A DNA stretch of 64,000 bases from Scortum barcoo (Eukaryota; Chordata; Actinopteri; Centrarchiformes; Terapontidae). Where the stretch lies: NCBI GenBank assembly GCA_023238725.1, contig CM041534.1, forward strand, positions 1,929,449 to 1,993,448. Direction: 5' to 3'. Under the pieces are notes generated by a model. It ran no database searches, was not told the DNA's origin, and worked only from the letters and a program-made list of their open reading frames with translations. The translations under genes were made by a program, and so were the position numbers. Below are positions 11,067 to 22,064 of this stretch, piece after piece; positions within the stretch are counted from its first letter, which is position 1, and each line of letters opens with the position of its first letter.

Positions 11067-13957
11067 TGCATGCGGTCTGTCCGTCTCATTCTCTCACTCT
11101 CTCATACTGTCTCACATATATCTGTCCACATACACTCACGAAATACACAAACATGTTGCAGCTGGGACTCATTGTCGCGTCATGGGACACACACAGCCTG
11201 AAGCTATAACACAAAGCTTTATAGTGTTGCAGCAGTGGCATCTGTACTGTACAGGCAGCAGTACCAGGGTCATTGATAACATGTGGGAATTGGCTGGGAC
11301 TTCTTACAGGCATTCAGGGCTCATACATGCATGTGTCATACATGGTACTTTGTTTGAATGTCACTGTGTGTTTCAGTATTCACATGGACAAGATAGAAAG
11401 AACCTATGGAGATGTCAGGCCTTATTATTCGTAGTTAATCATTTCATAGTTTGAAATGATTATCTGTTTTCTTGCACAGTGAATGCACACATATCTATTT
11501 TACTTGAAAATAGCATCTCATACCAGATTGTCATCTTTAACCAACACACAGTCAACACATAGTATGTTAGTGTCACTACTGCATGATATCACCTCATCTT
11601 TAAAAACAATGCTGCAGTGACTGTGTACACCATGTTTATGTCTGATTTGAACTGCCAGTATGCTTCATGTCCTCTTTGAACTGTATCAGCTTGTTATGTT
11701 CTCCAACCTTTTCTACAGCCCTCTTTATCAGGGGTAGTTTTTTTAAATAACTGCCGTGCACAGATGACTAATACTCCTGAATTAATAATGTAATATGAAT
11801 GAATATAATAAAAAGGTTTGAAACTCTCTACAGTATATTTCCAAGATAAAAGACTGTATGTAACAGCCAAAACTTGAATATCAGTTTAAACTCAAAGCTG
11901 GCCTACACTAATACTAATAGTATAGTATATATATAGTAAAAGTATATTTAGATAATCTTTCTTTGTTGTTGTTTTTTTTTTTTTTTTTAAAGAATTGTGA
12001 TCAAGATATGTACTGACCAGACCATTTAACAATGGAAAAATAAACCTGTCAGTGCCCTCTGGTGGATAAATTATGTACATGTGGTGACTAACAATGATGG
12101 ATCTGAAATGAGCTAATGTCAGCTAGTAGCCTATATCAGCTTGACCAGCCTATGGTCTACCTCTACTGTCGCTCAGGGTGCTCTAGACCAGTCACAACAA
12201 CCTGTGACTTCAGTTGACACTGTTATAATAACTTACTCTAATTTGAAGTCATGAATTATTAATTCAGCATTATTAGAGGGAATGAATTACAAATCCTGTG
12301 TACAATTATCAAGAGTTTTACCAGCCTCAGCACAGTGGCCATATATTTTGTGCTAGAGGAGCTGTCTGAACCCTTTGCTTTGTGAGGCTCCTGTACACCC
12401 TCTTTAGACCAGGTTGCCTCTTGCTGTCATCATTTGCCAGCGTCTTAAAAGTACAGCCCCAGGACCAATAACAGCAGCTGGAAATGACACGTGGGGATAA
12501 GTGTACCTCTAATTTGCAGCAACAGCCATCCAATACATTGACCGTCTGTCAGTGTAAGCTATTCAGTGGCACATTTTAGCACCTGATGTGCTGAGACAAG
12601 ACAAGCTAACTTGTAGGTGTGATGATATTGGTTAGGCATGTTGGTAGTGTTCCTGTTTTCAGCTTGGAAACACTGCTTTATTTCTTGGAGTCAGCGCAAA
12701 GTGGTAAGTATTTTCACCAAGTGAATTCACATTGTTATTCTTGAATGGCTTTTTATGAAGACTTCAAAAATGCATCTCAATATGGATGGTTTCACCTATC
12801 TTAAAAGAATCCCATTTAAAGAATGAGTCACTCAAAACACATTTGTTCAATCACTGAGTTTGGCTTTTCATTATTCTACAACTAAACTAAGCGATAAACC
12901 CTGTATATACTCGTCTGTTTTCATAAGGGTGTTACAGCTAATCTGTACTGTCTTTACTGGCAGACATAAATAGATAAAAATAAATGTAAAAATCTGCCAC
13001 AACATGACTGAGCAACTCATTAGAGGCAGGAGGAAGGAATCTGGGTCATCCTGATCATAATATTTCACAGCTGGCAAATTGTACTCCCATTCAAGTATTG
13101 ACAGTCTGGGAGGTTTGCATAGAGAAAAGCCATCACTATGCAATTACTAAAACAAGTGCAGTCTATTGGAATGGATTAGGGACTTTATTCAACAAAATAA
13201 ATATTTCTTGGCATTTATCTTTTCATCCGGGGGTCCAAATTGTAAGCAGTGACTGGGATAATCTTGTTTTCCTGAATCGCAGCAGCACTACAAACAAGCA
13301 GGGGATTAGTAATCCCTGTTGGAGATTTTTTTCCACAGAGAAGACAGATAGTGGCTGGCACCTGGGGCAAGGGCTTGATTTCTGAACAGTAAACATTGAT
13401 GTTTTCCTCGCTGGAGGAGCTGCAGTCTGTCTGGACAATATTTCATATTGATAATAGCATTTCAGGGCGCTTGAGTAAATGGAGTTGGATACTGCAGGTG
13501 ACAGCGTGAGGTGACCTTATCAAACTGTGATAAACTGGAAATGGGAAACTGAAATCAAAATACCATCACCGAGAGGGAGGCGGGCTATTCTTTTCGGGGG
13601 CCAGTAAAATGAAAAAAAAAATTGCCTTGTTCAAAAGAAGATTGTATGACATGGTCTTTGCCAACTTGACAGTGCAGGCAACATGATTCAGTCTATAGTT
13701 TACGCTCGCTTAGCAGTATCCATTTTCCATAAGCTCACATCTCAGATGATTCTCACTGAAGTCGATCTTCAGATGTGATCACTCAGGCTCAGCTAATCGA
13801 GTGGCATGTCACGCCTCCTGAGCTGCGGAGTTGTTTTAGGGGAGGGGGTCATTAGTATTCAGAAAGTAACAAACAGCAATTTGGACGTAATTAGGTCCTA
13901 ATGGCACCTGATCACTCACATACACAAACATGTAAGGCGAATGTGCGTGTATGTATA
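11066..13957. other. intergenic, no gene seen
   Basis: No recognisable exon. There is a T tract at 11971-11988. The stretch at about 13440-13860 is free of simple repeats, mixed in composition and has several CpGs; it may be conserved non-coding DNA. Confidence 0.5.
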
Positions 13958-13977
13958 TACACACACACACACACACA
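13958..13977 (+). repeat. (AC)n microsatellite
   Basis: About ten AC units following a short TATA/GTAT tract. Confidence 0.95.
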
Positions 13978-13979
13978 AA

Positions 13980-15924
13980 CCTGCACAAATTGGTATGTCT
14001 CTTTCTGAGACCCCAAGTATGAATATAAGCTCATTCTGCCCAAGTTCTGGGCAACAACTAAGGTCAGGACAAATTGAGTCTTTGCAGGAGTGAGTGAATT
14101 GTAAATTAGAAGGATGAATATCAACAGAGAGAGAGCGACTCAGAATAAGATGAAGGGACTGCTACAAAACACCATCAGTATGGCAGAGATGCTACAGCTA
14201 CAGTATAACCAGCTGCAGCAGAGACAACTGTGGCCAGTTGGAGAGAGAGAGATGAGCTGTGCCCTGTGCAGCACTGCTGCCATCCTGGCTCTTTATTCGA
14301 TTAGTCAGTTGGCATCAGGAAGGAGCCAATCACCTGCAGGTACCAGTCAATGGTGGACCAGTTAGACACATAGTTTTCTGGTACAAATCTATTACATGTA
14401 TTCCATTCAGGCACCTGTCACACATAATGCCATAACATTTTCATCAATGACAGAAACACATCAGAGCAAAATGCGACTGCGATTGTAACAGAGTGCTTTT
14501 GAAATACTTATTAGAGTTATCTTACAGAGGAAGGCACAGAAAAATGTCTGACTGTAAAAGAAAGATAGAGAAAGTGTAACTAGTTGGGAGGAGTGGTACA
14601 CAGTGTACATGTTGTGCTTGTTAACAGACTCTACACATGCTGTGTCTGCTTTCTAAAACTTCAAAGATATTATTATCATATGGCAGTTGCAGCTACTTCA
14701 AGCGTAGTGATGTAAATCCCTGTCTGAGACAGCACTATGCCTGATGATTGAGCACCATGCCATACTGTGTCACATCACACAGAACTCAGACATCAAATAG
14801 TCACCATATTTGCTTCCTTTTGAAGCAGTCACTTACCTCAGTTGGCTGTGTATTTGAGTGACATTTTTGTCAATTTCAATAATGCCTCAAAGACAGAACA
14901 AAGGTCATTGTCCATAATGTGTGAATTTTAAACGGTGGCCCCTCTCTGACCAGTTACAATATACTGTCCCAGCAGATGTCAGTATTACTCAAGCTATTTA
15001 AAAAGCCTGACTGAACATGCTGCTGAACAAAGAAAGCAAAGCGTCTGCCAAAATCATTTCCACAAGAAGAATACCTTCAAATTGCAGACAAAATTTCTAA
15101 AAAGTCAAAATGCTTAGTGTGTACACAAGTACATGATGAGCAAACATTGTAAAGATGCAAGAGACGAAGAAATAAGCAGCTCAACTGCAGCATGAGAGGC
15201 AATCGCCTGTAGCATGCTCAAGATTCCTATCCTTTTCACAGCAGGGTAAGCCAATTACACAAGGTTTGATTTAATAAGTCTAACCAGTCATTTCAGTGAG
15301 TATTTGTTTGCTTGTTTGTGTGTGGTTTTTCCTCTCTTTTTTCAGTAATTAAATGCTATCCATAATCCACACTTCATACATTATCAAGGAATTATTATTG
15401 AATGAAAGATAAAAGGAAAAATCTGAATCAAAAGCCACAATGCTTTCCTTTTAGATATCAACATGATACACAAACTACTCAGACAACTACAACTGGAAGG
15501 GAAACAAGGTTACATATGGGAGATATCATTGTAGGAATCATTCATCACAGTTATTAAAATTAGAATTGAGCTTGAAGAGAGAATTTCATTTGTGTGTGCT
15601 CATGTCTGTAATGAGGTCCACAAAGGCAGACAAGTCTTGCAACTCATTCCACTTGCCTGCAGCAGCAAACCATTGCTGCATTGAACTACATGACATTTGT
15701 CTTTGATGTATTTAGCACAACGATCCATGCAGAAAAAGGCATCTGCAAACTGTGGCAACTGTCCTGAAAAGACTCCAGGGAGACTTTAAATGAGCTCCAA
15801 ACTATGTTGTCAGGAAATAAATGGATGGATGATGTTGCAACAGCACAGACAAGGATACTGATACAAAGGAGAGCTAGGTTATGGAGGAGTTATGTTTTAT
15901 GGTGCAGAGCTGTGGGTATAAGTC
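13980..15924. other. intergenic, no gene seen
   Basis: Nothing recognisable. The open frame at 14114-14365, with a QLQYNQLQQRQL stretch, has no supporting splice sites or family match that I can see. Confidence 0.5.
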
Positions 15925-15965
<41 letters not shown>

Positions 15966-15966
15966 T
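15925..15966 (+). repeat. compound (AT)n(AC)n microsatellite
   Basis: About eleven AT units run directly into about ten AC units. Confidence 0.97.
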
Positions 15967-16508
15967 ATTGTCAGCTACACATACACACAGTATGTGCGTT
16001 TATTCTTTGAAAGCTGTTGATTTCCACAACTTTATGACAAGAAGTGCATAGCCCTAAATGTCATATATGGCATATTAATTACAAAAAGCATTGCGTACAA
16101 TCTCTTTTAGAATACAGCCCATCTTTATTTCTATTTGTTCCAGGTAGAACATTCTGTATTTTGCTATATGCTGATGTAGCTCATTCACCAGCTTTGTTTA
16201 GTGAGTACATTTCAAAATACTTTTTATTATCACATATATTCTTCATGTCTTCCACACAAAGCAGCCAAACTTGAGGCTTGTTGCATGAAGCAAGTTTACT
16301 TAAATGGACCAACTGGTTCCCAGAAAAGCATTTCAAGGGCCTAAGATAACTTTTTTTTAAATTTTCTATGTGTCAAATATGACTGCATACATTCAGGGAT
16401 TAAGATTACTGTACCCTGACAAAATATCCATGGTAATAACCAGGCTTCTGACAATGAAGTTGTAAGTCAGGGAACTGTAAAAAGGCTGAATGGTTCCACA
16501 GGTTAGAG

Positions 16509-16731
16509 AATTTTTGATAGCGTATTGTTTGGTGCACCTTATGTGAAATTATCTGGCACTTACTGTTTGATGAACAGGCTGAAAAGCTTACAAAAGTTAA
16601 TGACAGAACATTTTGGTAACAGTCTGCAGACAAACTGCAAACAAAGTGATGTCTAACATTATTTTTGGATGACTTGTTGTTTGGTGCCCCTTATGTGGAA
16701 ATATCTGGGATTTACTGCTGAAAGAATGGGC
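16509..16731 (+). repeat. diverged tandem duplication, about 70-base unit, about 150-base spacing
   Basis: The segment 16509-16580 contains TTGTTTGGTGCACCTTATGT then TATCTGGCACTTACTG. The segment 16662-16731 contains TTGTTTGGTGCCCCTTATGT then TATCTGGGATTTACTG. The units are in the same direction with scattered substitutions. On the minus strand both translate to similar short peptides (SHKVHQT and PHKGHQT), but no open frame spans both. It is probably an old local duplication; a pair of repeat fragments is the alternative. Confidence 0.65.
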
Positions 16732-19387
16732 CACCCAATCTGTCAGCTGATGTCTCTCAGCCAGATAGTTTGTAGGATCATAATAAATAATTGTAATAAG
16801 GCTGCTTAATCGTGCTTTGACTGGGAGGACACTAAGGCACTTCATAGTTGACTGTAAAGAGGAGCTCTGTATTCAGTTTTTGGTTGTAATTGCATGGTGG
16901 TGCTAATGAGCATCACCAAATATGGTCAATTCATTCTAAACAGACTCTGTCTTGCATTAGTGAAAATATTTTGCACCATTTTGCAATTTTATTTTGGTTG
17001 GGCAATTTGTTTCTCCCTAATGAAGTGCACTGTTTTCCAGCAACCTTTGAGACGTCCTTTGTCCCATTTGGTGGATGGTGCAATTCAATACAGTACGCTG
17101 AGAGCACTGATGTACAGCAAAACTACAGGGTTCCAACCAGCCATTAAAAATGGAGCACATTTGGCGTCACTGAATATAGAACTAAACCATCACTCACAGT
17201 TTTCTCTGAGACTTCTTACTGCCTCTTGCTACAGCATCTGTACACAAAGTCTACATGATCTACACAGAGAGGTTCTGCTATTTTTCCTGATATCTGACTG
17301 CTGATTCAGACATCAGGCTTGTGATACTGGCAGTAACAGTAAATCCTGCTCCAGGGCAGGTTAGCTACACAACTTATGATCTCATGGAGTCTTCTTCATA
17401 GCTCACCAGCATGTTGGGCCTAAATCAAATGCTAATCAGCACATCTCACTTTGTTATGCAGAACCCTGTAGCGAATGAACATCCTTCAAAGTAAGCATTG
17501 AGCTATATGTTATAAAGTGACAGTCATCTCTTCATTTTTAAGTAGTTCTCTCCCTGTGCTTGTGCCATGCCCTTTTTCCTATTCTATTTGATACCTGCAC
17601 ATAAGCTCTCAGTTGGCTCAAGTTGGATGGGATCCATCGGAGCAAGACTTTGTCACAGAGCTCATTTGTGTAGAAGCCCTATATTCCTCAGTATACTGTA
17701 CAGTAAGATAAAGTTGGCCAGTGGGACACAATGATGATTTTTGTATTAATTTTTTTTTGCAAACCAGCAAAGTTTCCCAGTGGGGTGATCTCACAAAAAT
17801 AGCATTTTAAAGCGCTGTTGAAGCTGCTGACAATAAGAGCATTTAACAAGAAGGAACTCACTTTAGATGGAACACTGGATCTAATTAGTAAAACAAAATA
17901 CAGCTCTTTCACTAAGAAAACTGAGCCTTGAAACACAGCGAAGGCCATTTTTGGAAGACATGCATTTTACCTACACAGTGTTCTGGGGAGGTAGAATGAT
18001 CCTGGTGTTGTGTCTGTAAGCGTGGGCTGATGTGCTGTATGCAGACAACAGTCAGTGAGTAGGTGGCTATATATTATATATCCATGATATGCTTGACATA
18101 TGATATACACTTGGTAACGTGGTTAAAACTTAAAATAGCAGAGGCTGGAACATGGAGTAAAACTTAAACTTCCCAGAATACACTTGGATGACATGTCTTT
18201 GTTGGGCTATTTCTACGCTCATTTCTTTCAAACTCCACTCTCTCAGACTGTAACTCAAGTTGACCGCCCCTTCAATAAACTGATTATGAAACACATGTTA
18301 AAGGAACATGCAGCTAAAATAGTGTCACTGCATACTTCTGACCAAGAACAAAACATATCTGAAAGAGGGGCAGCTTTCACCCACTTGTCTTTTACCTCTG
18401 TAGGAAATATCGTAGGAAGAAGGATGATATGTATGTAATTGATTCCATGTATTGCTTGTCCTAGTGTTTGTTTGTCTGTGTCATCCAGCCCAGTGAGGAC
18501 AGATTGCAGATCCTGGGAAGACACCTGAGACCAACAAGCAATGACCAAAAAGACTCTGTGTTGGGCTTCGCTGGCAGCTGATATGCCTGACCTTCAGGGA
18601 ACGCAGAGGAATGAACATAGCTTGGCAGACGCTCAAGGTACAATCCATCTTTCAAAGGGGAATCATATTATAGCGGGCGTAAGCATTGCCTCAGTGGGTA
18701 AATTGCCAATTTATGGGTATGTAATTAATTTTTGGGTTGAGAAGAAGGTAATTACCACCCAGGCATGAAAGTGATACATATGTAGGAGGTGTTCATTAAA
18801 AGAGCTTGCTTCAAAGGGACAGCGTGGCACCAAGTTTGGATGGAGGATAAAAAGTGTTACTACATGAGCCAAACTTCAAAACATGTGCTTCCTCAAACTG
18901 GACTGAATTCAGAATGAAATATGCATTCTAATAGAGAGAATTTCCTGATAGTGGATTTTAATGCTATTTTAAGGAAGTTACTGAATGGGAACCAAAATTA
19001 TTACCTGCTTCTAAAGTGGTCATGAATGTTAGCAAACAGTCGCCTTCTTAAATGCTGAGCCCACAGGGAGATACAATTGCAATAATTTGTAGTTATATTA
19101 GTAGTTATCTGGTGAATGAATGAAAGTACAATATCGACTTTTCTTTTATCTCTTTTTTCATCTACACCAAATTTCAGAGAAATTTCTTCAGTAATATTTG
19201 GTGAGACAACAGACTAAATGTGAATTATTGTGCATAAGTTTTTGCAGTATCTAACATAAAATATTGGTGGATGGTGTAGGATCACAATACACAGTACAGC
19301 CATTTACTATGAATGTAAAGTGACAACCTCATAAATGTGTGAAATGACCTCACAGTGTCAACTCTAATTAATATTTGTTTAGGATTG
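16732..19387. other. intergenic, no gene seen
   Basis: AT-rich, with no recognisable exon or mobile element. The frame at 16894-17304 (136 codons) is open but has no domain, splice context or family resemblance that I can see. Confidence 0.5.
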
Positions 19388-19393
19388 TTTTCT

Positions 19394-22056
19394 CCTGGGG
19401 TTGGGGCTCGCAGGCAAGCGCCTGGTGGCCGGGTCCTTTGCCCACGGGACCCGGCCGGGCTCAGCCAGCCGAAATGGCGACGATGTGGGCCTGCCTTCCA
19501 GTAGGCTCACCACACTGGGGGGAAGGAGCCTGAGCTCAGTGCAGGAGGTTGAGAGGTACTGGCTAGAGATAGTCGGGCTCACCTCCACGCATAGCTTAGG
19601 CTCTGGAACCCTCCACTACTCTGGAGTTGCCCAGGGTGAGTGGCGGCGAGCTGGTGTGGGCTTGCTTATAGCTCCCCAGCTCAACTGCCATATGTTGGAG
19701 TTCACCGAGAGGGTTGCTTCCCTGTGTCGTTTCATCTGATCTCCGGCCGTATGTCTTGGACACTCAGGTAAAGAGAGGGGCTGAGCTGTCAACCGATCAC
19801 CACCTGGTGGTGAGTTGGATCCAGCTGGCAGAGGAGGAAGTTGGACAGACCTGGCAGACCCAAACGTATTGTGAGGGTCTGTTGGGAATGTCTGGCCGAG
19901 CCCTCTGTCAGGGAGGTCTTCAACTCCCACCTCCAGAAGAGCTTCTCACAGATTCCTGAGGGAGGCTGGGGACATTGAGTCCGAGTGGACCATGTTCTCT
20001 GCCTCCATTGTCGATCGCGGCAGTTCGAAGTTTTGGGACGCAAGGTCTCTGGTGCCTGTCGTGGTTGGCAACCCCAGAACCCAGTGGTGGACACCGGAAG
20101 TAAGGGATGCATCATCAGGCTGAAGAAGGAGTCCCTATCGGACCATGTTGGCCTGTGGGACTCCTGACGCAGTTGACAGTTGACAGGTACCGGCAGACCA
20201 AGCAAGCCAGCAGCCCGGACAGTACTAGAGGCAAAAACTCGGGTCTGGGAGGAGTTCGGTGAGACCATGGAGAAGGACTATCGGTCTGCCTTGAAGAGAT
20301 TCTAGCAAACCATCCGGCGCCTCAAAAAGGGGAAGCAGTGCTCTGCCAACACTGTTTACAGTGCGGGTGGGGAACTGTTGACTTCAACTGGGGATATTGT
20401 CGGACGGTGGAAGAAATACTTGAGGATCTCCTCAATCCCACTGACTTGCCTTTCAATGAGGAAGCGGAGTCTGGGAACTCTGAGGTGGACTCGTCCATCA
20501 CCCAAGCTGAAGTCACTGAGGTAGTTTGCAAGCTCCTCGGTGGGGATGGATGAGATCCGCCCTGAGTACCTCAAGTCTCTGGATGTTGTGGGGCTATCTT
20601 GGCTGACACGCCTCTGCAACATTGCATGGAGGTTTGGGACAGTGCCTCTGGAGTGGCAAACCAGGGGTGGTGGTCCCTTCTTTTTAAAAAGGGGGACTAG
20701 AGAGTGTGTTCCAACTACAGGGGGATCACACTTCTCAGCCTCCCCGGGAAGGTCTCACGCCAGGGTACTGGAGAGGAGAATTCGGCCTGATAGTCGATTC
20801 CCTCGGATTCAGGAGGAACAATGCGGTTTTCATCCCGGTCCTGGTCGTGGAACACTGGACCAGCAGTTTCTATACCCTCCATGCAGGGTGCTTGAGAGGT
20901 TTATGGGAGTTTGCCCAACCAGTCCACATGTGCTTTGTGGATCTGGAGAAGGCATTCGACAGTGTCCCTCGTGGTATTCTGTGGGGGGTGCTCCAGGCGA
21001 GTATGGGGTCCGGGGGCCTTTGCTAAGGGCTGTTCTGTCTCTGTACAACCGGAGCAGGAGCTTGGTTTCGCATTGCCAGCAGTAAGTCAGACTTGTTCCC
21101 AGTGCATGTTGGACTCTGACAGGGCTGCCCTTTGTCACCGGTCTTGTTCATAATCTTTATGGACAGGATTTCTAGGCGTAGCCAGGGGCTGGAGGGAGTC
21201 CGGTTTGGGAACCACAGGATTTCATCTCTGCTTTTTGCAGATGATGATGTCCTGTTGGTTTCATCAAGCCAGGACCTTCAGCATGTACTGGAGTAGTTTG
21301 CAGCCTGAGTGTGAAGCAGCTGTAGGATGAGAATCAGCACCTCCAAATCCGAGGCCATGGTTCTCGACCGGAAAAGGGTGGCGTGCCCTCTCTGGGTGGG
21401 TGGAGAGGTCCTGCCTCAAGTGGAGGAGTTCAAGTATCTCGGGGTCTTGTTCATGAGTGAGGGAAAGATGGAGTGTGAGATTGACAGGCAGATTGGTGTA
21501 GTGTCTGCAGTTATGCGGTCGGTGTACCGGACCATCGTGGTGAAGAAGGAGCTGAGTCGAAAGGCAAAGCTCTCGATTTACCGGTCAATCTATGCTCCCA
21601 CCCTCACCTATGGTCATGAACTTTGGGTAGTGATGACCGAAAGGACAAGATCGCGGATACAAGCAGCCGAAATGAGTTTCCTCCGCAGGGTGGCTGGGCG
21701 CTCCCTTAGAGATAGGGTGAGAAGCTCGGTCACTCGGGGGAGCTCGGAGTAGAGCCTGCTGCTCCTTCACATCGAGAGGAGTCAGCTGAGGTGGCTTGGG
21801 TATCTGTTTCGGATGCCCCCTGGACGCCTCCCTAGGGAGGTGTTCCAGGCATGTCCCACTGAGAGGAGGCCCCGGGGAAGACCCAGGACACGCTGGAGAG
21901 ACTATGTCTCTCAGCTGGCCTGGGAACACCTCGGGGTCCCCCCGGAAGAGCTGGAAGGAAGTGTCCGGGGTGAGGGAAGTCTGGAGAATCTCTGCTCAGA
22001 CTGCTGCCTCCGCGACCCGGTCCCGGATCAAGCGGATGAAGATGGATGGATGGATG
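19394..22056 (+). mobile_element. Rex3-like (RTE clade) LINE, 5'-truncated, internally deleted, dead
   Basis: This is a non-LTR retrotransposon in sense orientation, clearly richer in GC than its flanks. In order it holds a GC-rich leader (19394-19500), endonuclease-domain remnants, a reverse-transcriptase domain, a C-terminal region and a GATG-repeat tail (22040-22056). The GATG tail and RTE-type protein are hallmarks of Rex3 in teleosts. TGTTTTCT occurs on both sides (19386-19393 and 22055-22062) and may be the target-site duplication, although its first two bases overlap the tail. The 5' end is truncated, as is usual for LINEs. Confidence 0.88.
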
Positions 22057-22064
22057 TTTTCTAG
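19530..22064 (+). pseudogene. Rex3-like endonuclease/reverse transcriptase polyprotein, fragmented
   Basis: In life this protein nicks target DNA and reverse-transcribes the element's RNA. Readable pieces switch frame repeatedly. The endonuclease start reads SSVQEVERYWLEIVGLTSTH (about 19535). A deletion near 19735 removes the endonuclease core and joins to DTQVKRGAELSTDHHLVVSW (about 19760-19815). TQAEVTEVV follows near 20500, then DEIRPEYLKSLDVVGLSWL (about 20545-20600). The palm motif FVDLEKAFDS is at 20932-20961. The catalytic FADD is at 21234-21245, followed by stop codons at 21294. A long open piece (21327-21752) includes FKYLGVLF and AEMSFLRRVAGRSLRDRVRS and ends at an in-frame TAG (21750). 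The same frame resumes as HIERSQLRWLG and RPRGRPRTRWRDYV, ending at 22064. It cannot make active protein. Confidence 0.9.

Noticed and set aside
10969..11454. 161-codon open frame with a His-Thr repeat
   Set aside because: The frame is held open by the (CA)n microsatellite; there is no domain, promoter or splice support.
16894..17304. 136-codon plus-strand open frame with hydrophobic stretches
   Set aside because: Hydrophobicity reflects T-rich sequence; overlapping frames in other phases are also open and no family is recognised.
19789..20268. 159-codon minus-strand frame in the GC-rich region
   Set aside because: Antisense shadow of the Rex3-like element; the sense strand carries the recognisable endonuclease and RT motifs.
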